64,000 nt of DNA from Diaporthe sp. PMI_573 (lineage: Eukaryota > Ascomycota > Sordariomycetes > Diaporthales > Diaporthaceae): assembly GCA_021399435.1 (NCBI GenBank), contig JAJTUP010000028.1, forward strand, positions 248,001 to 312,000. The letters are read 5' to 3'. A program made the position numbers and the translations under genes. Below the pieces are notes generated by a model. The model was not told where the DNA came from and ran no database searches. It worked only from the letters and a program-made list of their open reading frames with translations. This document shows positions 41,176-53,686 of the stretch, piece by piece; positions within the stretch are counted from its first letter, which is position 1, and each line of letters opens with the position of its first letter.

Positions 41176-43471
41176 TCATTGATAAGCTCGCATTTCCGCT
41201 CCGGATAATGGTCCGAGACTGTGGGCAGCTTGCATGATCTCGTTTAGTTTCTGCGAAAATGCCGCCATGAGGTCAGGCCTGGGCGCAAGCAGCTCAGCAC
41301 ATAGTGTCAAAGGTATGCTCATGAGCGGATGAACCTGTCGTGAGCAAAGTCGAGTCAGCCAAGGGCGTTAAGATAGAGAACATGAATAGGAGGTCCGGTG
41401 AGGACGAAGTGACAGAAGGAACATTGAAAAGCCACACACCTTCCAGCTGTTCAACTCGGACATCTTTCCCATCAACCGCAAGACCTCCTGCGCCGCCCTA
41501 TCGGACATCTGCGCAGACGACGACGGGTCAATTCCCATGGCGTGGGTCACGTCGTGGTCTTGAGCCGGGGCCGGGGCCGGAATGCCCTCTGCTGTGTGCC
41601 ATAGATAAAGCACGATTGCGCGCCACGCCATGGCTAGAAACATTAACATAGGGTCCCGCTCCTGCGCTGCGGGAGGATGGTGCGCGGCGAACGAGCTCAT
41701 GCTATCGGATACGAGCGAGTCGAGCCAGGCGTGGCGGTCCCAGAAGGCGAAAATGCCGTGCGGCGTCCGCGCATTAGTTGTGTTCCGCTCCGCCGCTATA
41801 TCTATCACGGCCTGCCGGCGGTGTGACAGGGCGTGGCCGGCCACGGTGGCGGCCATTATGCATTCATGAAATGTGGACGATGGGACCATCGTGGGACCAT
41901 TGGGTGTGGAGCCTATTGCTGTAGCCTTACGTTCCGATAAGAAGCCCATAGGAACGGGTTGGCCGTATTGGAACGCGGCCTCGGGGCAAGGCAGCCGTAC
42001 TGACACCTGTTCAATGTTTACACATGTTATCGTTCATGACCGGCGTAGCAAGAAGGTGATGGATAGGAGAACAAGTGCTCACTCGCTCGCCAAAAGTGGG
42101 AGGTGATCCATTGCGCAGGCTCATGAGTCTATCCAGGCAGTATGCGAACCAAAAGGTCCTCCTCCGCTGCTCAATCTCAATCCACTTTGCTTGATGATGT
42201 TGATTACCTGAAATCATCTCAGTGGGAACCCCACCATCGGCTTCCGTCCAGGCGGAATCCAGTTGAATGAGGCGGAAAGCCCGCCCTGCGGTGATCCAGG
42301 CACGGCGAAAGCTGACGCACATGAGCTCATATACGGCCAGCAGCAGCCATGCCTGAACAACCTCGGTGTCTGCAGCTGTGGTAACGGGAGCGACAGTCGT
42401 CGTAGTACTGTCATCTGCACCACAGTTACGCTGGTCGAGGTTTTCGAGGGCCTGCCTTGCCCGCTGGTAGAGCGAATCCCGGAGCGTTAGATGGTAGGCC
42501 GAAGCTGAGGCAGATAAAGTCCACATCGCGTTTCGGAGAGCAGTCTGTACCTCGCTCATGGTTCCTGGCTCGGACTTAGCCCACTCGACGCATCGGCCAT
42601 GGTGTAGTATTGGTATGAACATATGTATCCTGTCCATATATAGCTGGTCCCTGTGGGTTGTGAGATGGCAAACTCAGGGACGGACTGAGCAGAAGGAACG
42701 AAGTTAAAGTTGCCGGTACTTACAAGTCAGCCTGAACCAAACTGGGTATTGTCACGCCAGATGAGCATCCTGGACTGCTGCTCTCGTCGGTATTTGCGGG
42801 GGTTTGTTGGCCTGAGTTGGGCCGAGTGGCAGTTTCGCGGCGAGGCATGATATTCTTTGCTGGTCTGGAAGTGCATCCTGGCTGAATGGCATCTTGAATC
42901 AACGCAGACCAGCTACCTTGGGCCTCCAATGTTGATAGGATATCCTTGTCGTCGTACGAGATGTGGCACGAGCTGGGCAACGAGTCACCCTCTTCTGAAA
43001 TTCCCAGCGGCCATGCAAGCTGGTCCAGATCCATTCCGCTTATATCTCCTAAGTCCGTGAAGTCCGGAATTTCCCCCATGTCTAAAGACGTGTTGGACAC
43101 GTCCCCAGCTGACGGCGGATTGGACAGCACGCATGGCTGGTTGCCGAGGGCCCCCTCGAGAGCCGCTTCCCAAGCCAACATTGCGTCAGCAAGCACACAA
43201 TACTCATGTACGACATGGAAAGAAGTTGCATACATATCCTCGCCTGCAACGTCTTGAGATATCCTCGCTTGAGGCCGCGCGCCGGCTTGGTGGCAGGTAT
43301 AACACAGGTGGCGCCAGATGTCTGACAGGCCCCGCACCGGGGCCTCTGCCGATCGCACCGGAGCTTGCGACGACGACACTCATCACAGGCCGCCCCAGGT
43401 TGCTGCCGAGTCCGTGGAGCCTGAGGAGAGCCGTCCGAGCTGTTATTGCCCGCACTGGAGCGGACTAACAT
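41176..43471 (-). CDS. Zn2Cys6 transcription factor, five exons, intact
   Basis: Exons 43471-43234, 43165-42724, 42650-42083, 42006-41440 and 41334-41176 give 657 residues; the four introns (68, 73, 76 and 105 bases) have GTATGC, GTAAGT, GTGAGC and GTGTGT donors and AG acceptors. The binuclear zinc cluster is near the N-terminus: CDECRRRKLRC, then CGACQTSGATC (spacing C2C6C6C2C6C). A linker and a short coiled segment (TLQARISALEGAL) form across the first intron. The acidic/hydrophobic middle (DISGMDLDQLAWPL) could activate. From exon 3 the fungal middle homology region follows: LYMDRIHMFIPILHH, AWLLLAVYELM, RAFRLIQL, EIEQRRRTFWFAYCLDRL. It resembles pathway-specific regulators of secondary metabolism. 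It may control the transporter upstream, but no site was identified. Confidence 0.85.
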
Positions 43472-45159
43472 GGGTTCCGTTTTGCCGACTGTGATACGGG
43501 GTCCCTGCCTTCAAGGAACCTTCACTTTGAGAGTAAATTGGTCTGTTATGATTAGCATTGCAGCCGGAGCAGAGAGAACACAGGTCTGAGACTTAGTAAG
43601 GGACAGTACCGTGTGGAGTTTATGGTTTGCTCCCACGAGGTCTCAATGTTGGTGAACAAGAAGAGCAGGTGTGACTGGGTGGGCTGACGAATCTCCTGTT
43701 CATGCTACAGAAGAAGGAAGAAAAAGGGATGAATCACCCATTTGCACCACAGCTAACTAGCAAATGCATGCAGGCGATCCATGCGCATCCCAAACCAGTC
43801 TACATGTGGTGGTACACGTCGACTAATAGTTGAGTTCCAAGTCACAGTATTAGTCTCGAGCTGTCCATATCCCCCAGCTCGAACGGAGGAATCCTCTGCT
43901 GAATTGAATCGGCCCGCAGCACACAGCCACGCTGAAGAACTAGGCAGACTGCCAGTTGAGAAATGATAGCGCAGAATTTGAGTTTGTAAGGCAGTTTGTT
44001 ACAGTCATTTAATGGAGAAGTGATCATCGCCCCACGCCTGTCGCCGCGGCTATATCCCACGCCACGATGAAACAACAATGATCAGGAGCAAGGCCATTGC
44101 TTTTGTGAGTTCTTTGTATTTCTCGAATCGGGTCGGGCCCGAACACACACTTGTTCACGCGAGGGAGCTGTGCTTACTGCCTGCTAAAGTTGTTCACCGC
44201 TCGTTGAACCAACCAAATGGGCGTACCGTCACAAGCTGCCATTGGAAAGCTGACCCTGCGCTTCTGCTGAACAGGTAACTCCCAAGGCCAAGGACCGAGG
44301 GATGGGGGGGAGCTGTACATGACGGTTCCAAGGCTCCAGTCCGACATCTTACATCAGCGTAGCCCTTTCAGGGACCGGTGAGGGACCAATTACTAGGTAA
44401 GGAGTTGCCAAGAGTGACTTAATGGCGGCTGAATATTTGTAACTTGTACCTGATCGTATTGCTGACATAGCTTGGTGTTTTGCATGGTCTCAGGACTCGG
44501 GGGCATGGAGGATTTGTGCACTGCCGATATAGCCATGTATTCAAAGGACCTAGTCTTATGGAACAACTTGCAGGACACGGCATCCTCTACCTCAGAATGG
44601 TAGACAGTACCTTCCTCGGGTACTTTGATATGCACGACATATCATTGGTATTTCAAGAATACCACGTTGGCTCCCCACGGATCCGTGACTACCATGCATT
44701 GCATGCTAGGCATAGCCTGGCAGACAATGGAGGCTGAAGCGCAAAATCCGTATGTAATCACGCCGTTGGGAGCTCGGCGCCCAGCCCTTTGTGTCACACA
44801 CACGAATGCAAACAGTTTAGCCCGCGCCGCATTTGCCCACGCCCAGCCAGCCAGCCTCAGCGCGCTCACAGACGGAGTTATCGTTGCAACCAGCGCGCGA
44901 CGTGTCACAGTATTTGCACGACCGTCTTAGCTCCGAACCGTGTCCCGCTGATGCACGATTGTGGGCACGATGCTCGAAATACAAAAGGGTCAACCTACAG
45001 AGCCGTACGCTGTGCGCAACCGGTAATAATAATGTGCAAGTACTGTGATCCTACTGCCCGCCGGTCTACCTACACACAGTATATCATACATGTGGGGTCA
45101 AGCCACCCGCAAGCCAAGATCCCCATCACGCAGCAGAATCGAACGACCAATAAACAGCC
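43472..45159. other. Divergent intergenic region between regulator and transporter
   Basis: 1.7 kb without a supported gene between the starts of the regulator (minus) and the MFS gene (plus). A large shared upstream region fits a regulated divergent pair, but no operator was recognised. Confidence 0.45.
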
Positions 45160-45823
45160 ATGTCCGCGACTTCGGACTCAGCCATGTCCAGCACCGATGG
45201 GCGCGATCTTGAGAAGGCTGCCAAGACTGGTCCCCATCGTCCCGACCATCCCGACCACGCGCAGTCCAGCGCCGGTGCCGCCCCCGACAGAGAAAATGCA
45301 ATTGCAGGCAGTGACGGTCTGCCCCCTCTCGACACATCGTTCCGAGGCTGGCTGGCCGTGGTCGGCGGGTTCCTCTGCCTTTTCGTGTCCTTTGGTTGGA
45401 TCACATGCATAGGTGTATTCCAGGCCTATTACAGCACCCATCAGCTGCGTGACTACAGTGCCAGCACCGTGGGCTGGATCTCCTCGGCCGAGACGACCCT
45501 CCTCTTCCTGGGCGTGCCCATATTCGGCGCCCTGTTCGACCGCCTGGGCCCCACGGTAATCCTCGTGATCGGCACCGCCCTGCACGTGGGCGGTCTGCTG
45601 GGCGTCGCGAGCTGCCGCACATATGGCCAGTTCTTTGCTGCTCAGAGCGTCGTCAGCGCAATGGGCACCGGGGCCATCTTCGTCGCTGGCACCACCGCCG
45701 CAGGGACCTGGTTCCGAGCCCGGCGAGGCCTGGCCCTCGGTCTCGTCAGCGCCGGGAGCGCCCTAGGCGCGGTCATCGGCACCGCCGTCATCCCCGTTCT
45801 GTTCGACCGCTCTATCGAGAATT
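45160..45823 (+). pseudogene. MFS transporter (monocarboxylate-type), truncated after about six helices
   Basis: The ATG at 45160 opens a hydrophilic N-terminus and then the first half of a major facilitator of the MCT/riboflavin type: GWLAVVGGFLCLFVSFGW, GVFQAYY, helix 2 with ISSAETTLLFLGVPIFGALFDRLGP, then LHVGGLLGVASC, then TGAIFVAGTTAAGTWFRARRGLALGLVSAGSALGAVIG. The end of helix 6 reads VIPVLFDRSIENF, after which the family sequence stops and an unrelated frame begins. The read-through frame ends at 45933. About six helices are missing, so it should not transport. It lies divergently to the regulator at 41176. Confidence 0.75.
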
Positions 45824-46675
45824 TTGTTAGACAGGAGCGAATCAGCCTGGCGTGCATACTTTTCGGCGGACAAAGCGGCAAGGTCGGACCACGGGTTCAC
45901 TGGCAAAGCCAACTTAACACGTCTACTCGATGAACTTACCAGTCAGCCCTCCGCGAGCCAGCGTGTTTTCGCAGATCAGCTCGCCTCGAGAATGGAAAGC
46001 GAAGTCGGCGCGTCCGCACCGATTTCTAAGAAACGTCGTATGTGCCCCCTGCAGTGATAGACTTCTCCTAAATAATGTCTAGGCATCACTGTCGAAGATC
46101 ACATGGTAGCTGCTGTACCGCCGCCCATAACGCCACGCAGCGCCGACACACACCCTAATGACCTCGAGCACCACGTCCCAGAACAACCACCTGACCATGT
46201 TATTTCAGCAGAGGACAAGGGCTCCAAAGACACCCATTTTGGAGCCCCTCTCAAGCCCGCGCAAGAACTATTCCAAGAGCAGTTCTGGGACTCGGTCCAT
46301 AGAATACCGGGCAAGCAGCCTGGTACATGGTCAGCTGACATATCGATGCTGTTTCAACAAGGCCATATTCGAGAACATTTCGGATGCCAGATGGAAATCG
46401 GGATTGCGGAAGAGAAGGTGGCAGACCTTGCTTTCGAGTACTTTGGTGTGAAGGTGGAAATCAAGGACGGTGTTAGATCACTGCGTTTTCAAGGGTCCTG
46501 CAAGGTAGAGCCCGACCCATCTATCAAACTGCGAGGTTGTCATCGAGATCTTTCTGGTATATTTCGAGGCGATTTGTTCGAGGCAGCCCGCACATCCCCT
46601 ATATACCAGCGTGAGGAAAACGAATGTCGAAACCGAACCGATGGTGTGTCGATGACGATATCATATTATACATAA
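45824..46675 (+). CDS. Orphan open frame joined to the broken transporter
   Basis: Coding-like text starts at the transporter break without its own ATG: DRSESAWRAYFSADKAARSD, TRLLDELTSQPSASQRVFAD. A 45-base intron (46038-46082, GTATGT...CTAAATAA...CTAG) keeps frame into ITVEDHMVAAVPPPITP, then FQEQFWDSVHRIPGKQPG, AEEKVADLAFEYFGVKVEIK and a stop at 46675. The N-terminus is evidently missing, so this is a 5'-truncated gene brought next to the transporter by rearrangement. No family recognised. Confidence 0.4.
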
Positions 46676-48359
46676 AGCGTATGCCCCAAGTGCGAGATTA
46701 GTGAGATGAAGCCAGACCGCAATTTTATGTTGTTTACGCATCGCCGGGATGGTTGTTCTTGCTCTCATACTACTTCAACACCAGGGATGGACATCTTACG
46801 AACGGGAATCGAAATTAAGCGCGTACCCTACTATAAATTCTTATAACCCCCTCTAAATACCCCACCTAAGAGTAGCCTACAGGAGGGGCCCTTCGTGCTC
46901 CTCTTTGCAATACCCCTCTGGAAAGCCATGCGCACAGTTAAAGGTTGGCGGACACCGATTTCGGTCCCTACTGTAGATAGAAGACGTTATTGGAAACGGT
47001 TTTTGTATATTAAACGACCGCATATGTAAAGAATTTGCTACTTATAGATGTACTTGAAAGGTTCTGCTAATCCTGATTTTCAGGAAAAGTACAGGAAATC
47101 CATGCCTCAAAGTCTGACTAAGAGTACCAAACAAAAGAATCTCACATAAGTAAGTTATGTGCGGGCTTGGGAGGAGGAATCAGAAACCTTTCCAGGTTTC
47201 TGCTGCGGAAGGTGCAAAGGTCCCACGGAAAAACCTTCCCGAACGTGTCATGATGGTCTCGACCAATGCGGACGCACCTGATCAGCCGCCCATCAAGATC
47301 GGATCTCCTGTCCAAACCCTTTATGATGAGCTTGACCTTGAGCCTGAAGATGAAATCCTGGTACTTCATTGTGTACTCTGGGGTGGCCCCACTCTCCAAG
47401 AGGCGGGCGCACTCTCCACCTTGCCCACCTGTGGGCAAATACTTGCGCATCGTTCTTGCGGGTGACAGCAGATTGTTCCAGTATTACCATACATACTGCA
47501 CAGCCCGAGTTATCTGATCGCGACCTGTCACGAATTTAGTCCCCTGAGCGACGCATCGTGGTGCGGGCGAGACGGGGCCCACGGGAAGATGGGGCTGACG
47601 CGTACGCATGCTGCAAGCTGCGACAAGAGCACTCCCGGGTCTTTGCACCAGCAGTACGCGCAACGCATCTGCGCCTCCACCCGCGGACCATTGCGATCTG
47701 CGAAATTCTTCTTCAGCCGCAACGGAGCCAATGGCGTGAGGGATATCGGTGTGAGCTGGCAGCAGCTTGCATCTGAGTCGCTGCTGCACTTGAAGCTTAT
47801 TGTGTGTCTGGCCCGCTCCACAGTCTTCTGCTAGTCATGGAACTGGGTTCATGTTTATTCACAGCTTGCGCGTCAGTTTAAGACCTCGATCCACATGTGG
47901 GCAATACCGAAGTCGTCCGAAATGCTCGCTGCCAACATAGCTTACGACTCAATTGGTTCATAGTTCGGGGAGTTAGGGACTGACAAAACTCTCAGGGGCC
48001 AGGGCCTTATACAGTGTATCAAGATCTTTTGTCAGGGGGACAGATGGGCACATGATACACTGCAACCTACGACCCCAGAACGTGGCTGGACCAAACTATC
48101 CGAAGCACATATCGACTTTCTCACCCGAACCGCCCGGGACCCAACTTCTACTACGCCGAGGCGCCTTTCAAACCCTCAACAGCCGTGGGAAGGCCGTGAT
48201 GGGCAAGAGGACAGCCTCAATGACGACCAATTTAGGCAGCAAGGCAGGCGACAAGACGAGGGCGACGACAGCCTCGGTTCAGCACTTAAATCAGCATTCG
48301 AGCACAATGATACGACCCTCCAGTCCCTGGATGAGGAGGACAGTTACAGCAGCAGTACC
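46676..48359. other. Intergenic region with ambiguous frames
   Basis: The 17-base string shared with 11798 lies at 46686. Between 47142 and 47830 both strands carry weakly coding-like frames (plus: KIGSPVQTLYDELDLEPEDE; minus: KYQDFIFRLKVKLIIKGL). I cannot choose between them, so no gene is called. Confidence 0.4.
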
Positions 48360-50397
48360 CAGTGTGGCTAACAAACCGACCGACCTAGACCGGCCCCTTC
48401 GGTCCGTCGGTTTGGGTTGGTCAAGGCTCCCGGTCGGTCGGTCTTGGTCTGTCTGGGTGCGCGGCCGGTCGGTCTAGGTCGGTCTGGTAGCCCCATACCG
48501 AGGTTTTACCAGTGCAATTAAAATGATTTCCTGGCTGGTTACAGGATACAATGAAACCCTTTTTGCTCTTCTACGCAGGCACTACTAACGTACTTAGACT
48601 ACCGTGGAGTCTGCCAATGGCCCCTTTCTTGGCCTAAATGTCAAAACTGAATTCATCCGTAGCCCTACGAAGCTTCGTCTCGAATTTGCTAACGTTTAAG
48701 CCGAAGATAACGGCCCGGACAACCAGGTTGATAATGTGGCCGATGCAATATAAGCGGCGTCGGCCAACGTCTATTGGGAACCATTTCGCGAGCGTCTCCA
48801 GACAGGTATTGTTGCTCTTAGCGTTATCAAGTATAAAGTAGCCAAGCTTGGAGCCTATTTCGTATTAGTCGATTATTCTCTGTCGAGAGGTCAGGGGAAG
48901 ATGCTGGGCAAAGATTGCTTGAGTGCAGATCAGGATCTGAACATTCCGTGCTATGTTACGATTGATACCTAACTACATTGTGATTCCAGTGCGTCTAGCC
49001 ACCCATCTTATAACCTGACCTGCCCATCCCTCATGGATCTCGATGCACGCTGGCCTGAGCGAGGCTCAGCCCTGACTTGGGCGCCATATGGGCCTGAGCG
49101 GTGCTGCGGTGCCTTTCGCCGATACTACGGTGCCCTTCACCGGGCCTCCGACGGGCCCGAAGTGCTGCCTTCCAACATTCTCTTTACATAAGGGGCAATA
49201 TTCTTACCGGAGTGTAGACCGACTAGGCGCGGCAGCCCAAAAAGGACATCACGCTTTTTGCCGTTGCTGTCAATAAAGTGGCCGACGATTTTAATGTAGT
49301 TAAACCCGTTAGAAGCAGTCTATAGATTAAAGCTTAGGTAAACTGAGCTCCTCGCGTTTTTGACGAGATTAACAATAATTTGCTGTCGGGATTTAAAGAT
49401 TTGGCGGATCTATAAACAAACTATGGTATAATATTCTGGAAGTAGCTGACTTGCAAGCTTCCTATTATTTGCTATTAGCCACTGAAGGTACTTGCTAGAT
49501 GTCTGTCGGAAGGTAACATCTTTGATTATAATCTAGTCTATAAAGCAAGCTTTCTATGTTCTTTTGTCAAAATGGGAAGCAAGCTGCAAGCCTAGGCTGG
49601 CCTGCCGCGACAATAGACGGGATATTGAGGAGCCAGATGTCGCTGCCAATATAAATAGAGTCGCCAAGCCGGGACCACTCTCCCCTGCCTCCATGATTTG
49701 GTGCTAACGGAGTAGGTGCCTCGCGGTATAAGACATCCCGGATAAGACGTATAGAGCTGTCAAATGACTCTTCTTTACATGCCAGATCCTGTAAAGCCAA
49801 TAACATACCCTGTAATACTCTAAATTGGCGCCATGTCGGTATATCCACGACTCTTTAATCTTGGTGCCGATGACCTGCCTGTGACGGGGCCTCTTTTTAG
49901 CGCCCATAAGTCGTTTGCCACTGTCCCAGATATTCTCTTAATTGATTTTAAATTCGCATGGTAATGTATCTATCTCGTCAGTTGTAGCCTCGTATAAGGC
50001 GGGCGTGCCTTTAAAATTGTCATCAGCCGGGATAGGAGGTGGGCGAGATGGAAGAGATTGCAATATTGACAACACATGGCTTGTAGTTCTGCTAGAAGAC
50101 ATAATAATACAGCATGAATTAACAATGGCTTAGACAGATTGGCATGACACGAAAATTCACTAAGGCAAACATATCGTGTTATGCAGACACGTTGTGTTAT
50201 TGAACTTAAAGTAAAGGTAAGCTAGAGCTGACTAATGGCAGCCCTAGAAACTACCCCAACCTAGACCAACCCAGACCACCTAATCCGACCGGTAGCTCTG
50301 GTCTGTCGGTCTGATGAGATTTGCCGGTCAGTCGGTCTGCGGTTTGAAGATGGTCTGTTAGACGGTCTGTCAGACGGTCGGTCTGTTAGCCACACTG
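48360..50397 (-). mobile_element. Degenerate hAT element with inverted ends
   Basis: The ends CAGTGTGGCTAACAAACCG (48360) and its inverted counterpart at 50375-50397 match over 23 bases with one difference, typical hAT termini. Dense GGTCGGTCTG/CAGACCGACC subterminal repeats follow on both sides. No 8-base duplication was found. On the minus strand the transposase starts at 50102 (MSSSRTTSHVLSILQSLPSR), meets TAA at codon 55 (49940-49938) in good coding text, and continues as GAKKRPRHRQVIGTK and ESWIYRHGANLEYY. A middle block at about 48860-48640 reads RRRLYCIGHIINLVVRAVIF, a conserved hAT motif. The catalytic centre and C-terminus are eroded or deleted. Confidence 0.85.
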
Positions 50398-50594
50398 TTT
50401 TAACATAACATACTATACATAAAACAAAGAGAATTTAGGTGTCGAGTGGTGACATCTTGCCTCAGATCGAACACTATTCCCATACCTAGTACTCCATCGG
50501 AGTAGGTTGGCTTTGTGTTAGATCACCTGGTGTGATCGGGCTAGTGCCGGATCCCGAGTCCGTTGGATGCGTACGACGGCTTAGTGAGGTTGTC

Positions 50595-52199
50595 CTAAGA
50601 TCCTGGTCCTGGCGGCACAAGGGTCGGTATCATGCGAGCCAACTGCTCCTTAGTGGGCAATCCCTCCTCTAATCCTTCGAGGACGCGAAGGTCAACAGCC
50701 AGGCTGCTAGAGTCTTGGGCCACAATCTTGAACCAATCGATCGTTATCCTCAAGAGCTGTCGTAGCTGACCTTCGTTGACAAAATTCCCCATCAGTGGAT
50801 CGTGATAAGCAGCAGTGAGCGTGATAAGGTTGCCCCATTGCCTTTTTCAAGTCAGCATTTCAATATAAGTTGACAGAAGTGGGGCGAGTTGGACACATAC
50901 GCGTGCGCTGTTCCAAAAACATTGGTGATAATGAAGCGTCTGTCCTCCAGACCATGGAACGCCATAGTACTCTTGATGACAGCATCAATTCCCTTTTTTG
51001 CATTTTCGAACACGACCTGGTCAATGAAACTGGGACTCCTCGCGTCGCTTCTTCCTGTAGCCCATCCGCCTCCGTCTTTGCTTGGGATGGCTCGCTCCGG
51101 GTCTTCCGAAGACGTATTGCTGCGCTTATGCCCCATCTCCAGCACTGCCTTCATCGATGGGCGGTAGGTGATGACGTTGGCCCCCCAGAATTTGGCCCTG
51201 ATGCGTGCGGCCAAGATATCTTTTGCTGGCGGGCCGTCCCTGTCAAAATTATACTCTCCTAGCCACAAAGTGCTGTTTTCCCCCAAGTCCGCTTCGATCT
51301 CGGCCAGGATTTCCTTCTGCGTTTCAGCGTTAGGCTTGTTGTTGGGATCATAGAGAGAACCAGTGATTTTATTGAGCCGTTTCCGCAGGTAGAGCTGCGC
51401 AGCGTAGCTGTACGCAACTGCATCTGAGAAGCCCAGCGTTTCTCGCAACACAATGAGATCCGGGTACGGTAGGATATCTTCGTATTGGAGAATTCCCGAA
51501 GGAGTAAGGTTCAACTCCGCGAGAATGTCACTGCGGCAGTCAGACGAACGGTCCAGCACGCTAGAGATCACAGCAGATCACTTACCTCTCTAATTGACAA
51601 CAAGACCAGAAGGCGACGAGAAGCTTAGTGTCTATCACCACAGTCTTCTCTGGCTCGAGATTTACGTATGGCCCGGGATGTTTAAGTGCTTCGGCTACCC
51701 TTGCCACCTTCTTGCTCAATCGGTCCATGGATCTGTGGTTGTCAGCAGGCATTCTCCGCGGCAGGAAACCTTTCATCCACTTACGGTTGAAGCTTGTCAA
51801 TGATTGCCGAGCATGCAAACCTGATGTGACGAAAGCTCGAGATCAGGCGTCCGAGCTGGCCGTAATAGAGACAGGCAAGGATGTGGGCCTGGATGTAGTT
51901 CAGCTTGTAACTGCCGAAATGGTTGCCTAAAATATCAGTCGCATAGGCGAAGTACTCTAGACCGGGGATGATTTCATAGTTCTTCTTCGGTGGCACAGAA
52001 GAGGCGACACTTGTTGGTGCTTGCATTCCAGAAGCCTGCGCCGAAGAGCGTCGACTGGCACCCGGGCGTTCCTGGTCCTTTGGCAAAGGCAATTCAGCCT
52101 GACCAGGAGACTCTGAGAGAGCACGGGACGGGGGAGAGCCACGGTTTGGTGAGGTGATATTGCCATTTCGGACAAGCGTTGACCCCGAATTCGGTACCT
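50595..52199 (-). pseudogene. Zn2Cys6-type regulator missing its DNA-binding domain
   Basis: Exons to 51785, 51732-51586, 51530-50901 and 50841-50595 join in frame across introns of 52, 55 and 59 bases (donors GTAAGT, GTAAGT, GTATGT). The text is the C-terminal two thirds of a fungal regulator: a Ser/Pro-rich linker (NRGSPPSRALSESPGQAELP), then EYFAYATDILGNHFGSYKLN and QAHILACLYYGQLGR, then LLVAFWSCCQLESDILAEL, GISxYED-like GILQYEDILPYP, RAKFWGANVITYRP, FGTAHAQWGNLITL and the final stop. Every exon is open. Upstream the gene stops at a pogo scar (52210-52544) and no zinc cluster or ATG lies beyond it. Without the cluster it cannot bind DNA the usual way. Confidence 0.75.
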
Positions 52200-52209
52200 A
52201 ATTATGTTT

Positions 52210-52544
52210 TCATTCTTAAGCGGTCCGCGTCGGACCGCCCAAATAGTTGACCTGGCTGGTGTAGATTGAGGTTGATCCTGCATGTCTGAAATGCTCCATT
52301 TTGGTGGGGAAGCTGATTTTCCCACCAAAAGTCAATCACTTCAGACTGGCACTGCAGCTACACCAACACCTCTAAATTGACCAAATTAATTGAAAATAAG
52401 CAATTGGGACCAGTTGGCACCAATTGGTGCCAAATTCAATTGACCCTTTTTGCCCTGGGTGGGTGCTGGGGTTGGCTAAAGTTGGTTGTTTACCTAAAAA
52501 TCGCTCGCTGGGTGATATGGCTCGCTGGGTGATAAACCACGTTA
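52210..52544 (+). mobile_element. 3' end of a pogo element of the 20833-22358 family
   Basis: Aligns with 22025-22358 nearly base for base, from CATTCTTAAGCGGTCCGCG through the long inverted-repeat arm to the end ACCACGTTA at 52544. The outer part has diverged and contains a direct repeat of GCTCGCTGGGTGATA. The rest of the element is absent. Confidence 0.88.
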
Positions 52545-53104
52545 GCGGATATTTGAAATAGTAACTGAGAATTGATCACCATATTACGGATTTGGGATTC
52601 GTGTATCTAAATCGGAGATTCGCGCACCTTGAAACGTAGGATTCACGCCCAAGTCTGACTAATCAAGTCGCCCCATGTGCCCGACTTTGAATTTACCAGC
52701 TATTACAGCCCCAGAACCTCTATGAACGCCGGTAATCGCACCTGTTTGCCCTCTCCAATAGCCGACATCTCTGCCAGACATACAACTCGAACAAGTGGCT
52801 GTCTGTGGAGTGAGGGTGACCTAATACCGACTCGTGGCCAGGCGCCAGCCCAGCCTGCTTCTTAACAATATCCTCGTCAGTCTCGACGCGACAATAATAA
52901 AGTCAGCAACCAGGCGGTAGAGGAAGAAGACCCTTCTGTAAACACGATGATTGGACAGCCCGAAACTTGTCCTATTACTTAGTTAGGAGCAATTAGCTGC
53001 TGAAGTGAAGGGGATTTATGCGGGCCTGGTAATGTGTGTTATACTTACTCGGTGTCGAGCTGCGTCTAACTTATTACTTCCAATGTCCTGCTGACCAACC
53101 GACC
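52545..53104. other. Intergenic debris
   Basis: No gene. A GATTCG...ATTCGCGCACC stretch near 52570-52632 resembles the presumed terminal repeat of the relics at 30.4 and 31.2 kb. Confidence 0.4.
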
Positions 53105-53435
53105 TGCCACAATCACAGGGTTGAGTCTAAGTGCATCAAGGTTGATAGCTTGCAAAGCGCGCAGAACAAATTAAATCCCAAGCTCAACAACAAACAGTGG
53201 CAAGCCTTAATCGCGCTACACCGTACTCTCTTGCATAAACACCACGATTTCTTTTTAGCCTCGCAGCACCCGTTAGCGAGCCGGGCTTTAAGGAGACTCG
53301 CGTCGAAATATGCTATGCCGGCAAGGATATGGCGCCATGGCATACATTCGTTCCTTGAGTTATTGCGGCATAGGCTTCCTGCCTCCCTGGAGCACATACT
53401 GACATTTATCTATCTTGCGTACTTAATGATGGCAA
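53105..53435 (+). pseudogene. Fragment of an Est1/Smg-type hypothetical protein
   Basis: The frame reads WQALIALHRTLLHKHHDFFL, LASKYAMPARIWRHGIHSF and LPASLEHILTFIYLAYLMM, the block I recall from fungal proteins carrying an Est1-type DNA/RNA-binding domain. After LMMA the family sequence breaks off and the frame runs on into unrelated text until 53926. No start codon or flanking exons belong to it. Assignment from memory of the family. Confidence 0.55.
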
Positions 53436-53686
53436 GCGATATTTTTCGTGACGTGCTTGATCTTGCTTTCAAGTTCGCTCCTCAAGACGACATTGCTCTT
53501 CAAACCCTTGGCAGATTTAATCATATCTCTGAGGAGAGTCTCGTCATGTTGCAGTTCATGCAGGGGATCTTGCAATTGATCGGTCAGAGAGGATCGTGTA
53601 TTTTCAATGGCCGACATCAGGGTTGTCAGTTGTTGAAGAGCTGCCAGGTATTCACTCCTTGCTCCCTGAGGCCAGTGCAGGGTCAA
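53423..53686 (-). pseudogene. Fragment with coiled-coil character
   Basis: The minus strand codes YLAALQQLTTLMSAIENTRS, LQDPLHELQHDETLLRDMIK and ELESKIKHVTK, a helical, heptad-like text unlike a chance frame. No start context or neighbours support a full gene. It abuts the Est1-like fragment on the other strand. Confidence 0.3.

Noticed and set aside
45098..45622. Minus-strand frames opposite the MFS gene
   Set aside because: Gly/Arg-rich shadows of GC-rich membrane-helix coding; the plus strand has clear MFS motifs.
46676..48359. Starship-type cargo element (tyrosine-recombinase captain)
   Set aside because: The mosaic gene content prompted a look, but no DUF3435-like recombinase motif or captain-first organisation was found anywhere in the window.
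48352..50405. 8-base target duplication for the hAT element
   Set aside because: The flanks GCAGTACC and TTTTAACA do not match. The element is old or one end was lost, so no duplication is claimed.
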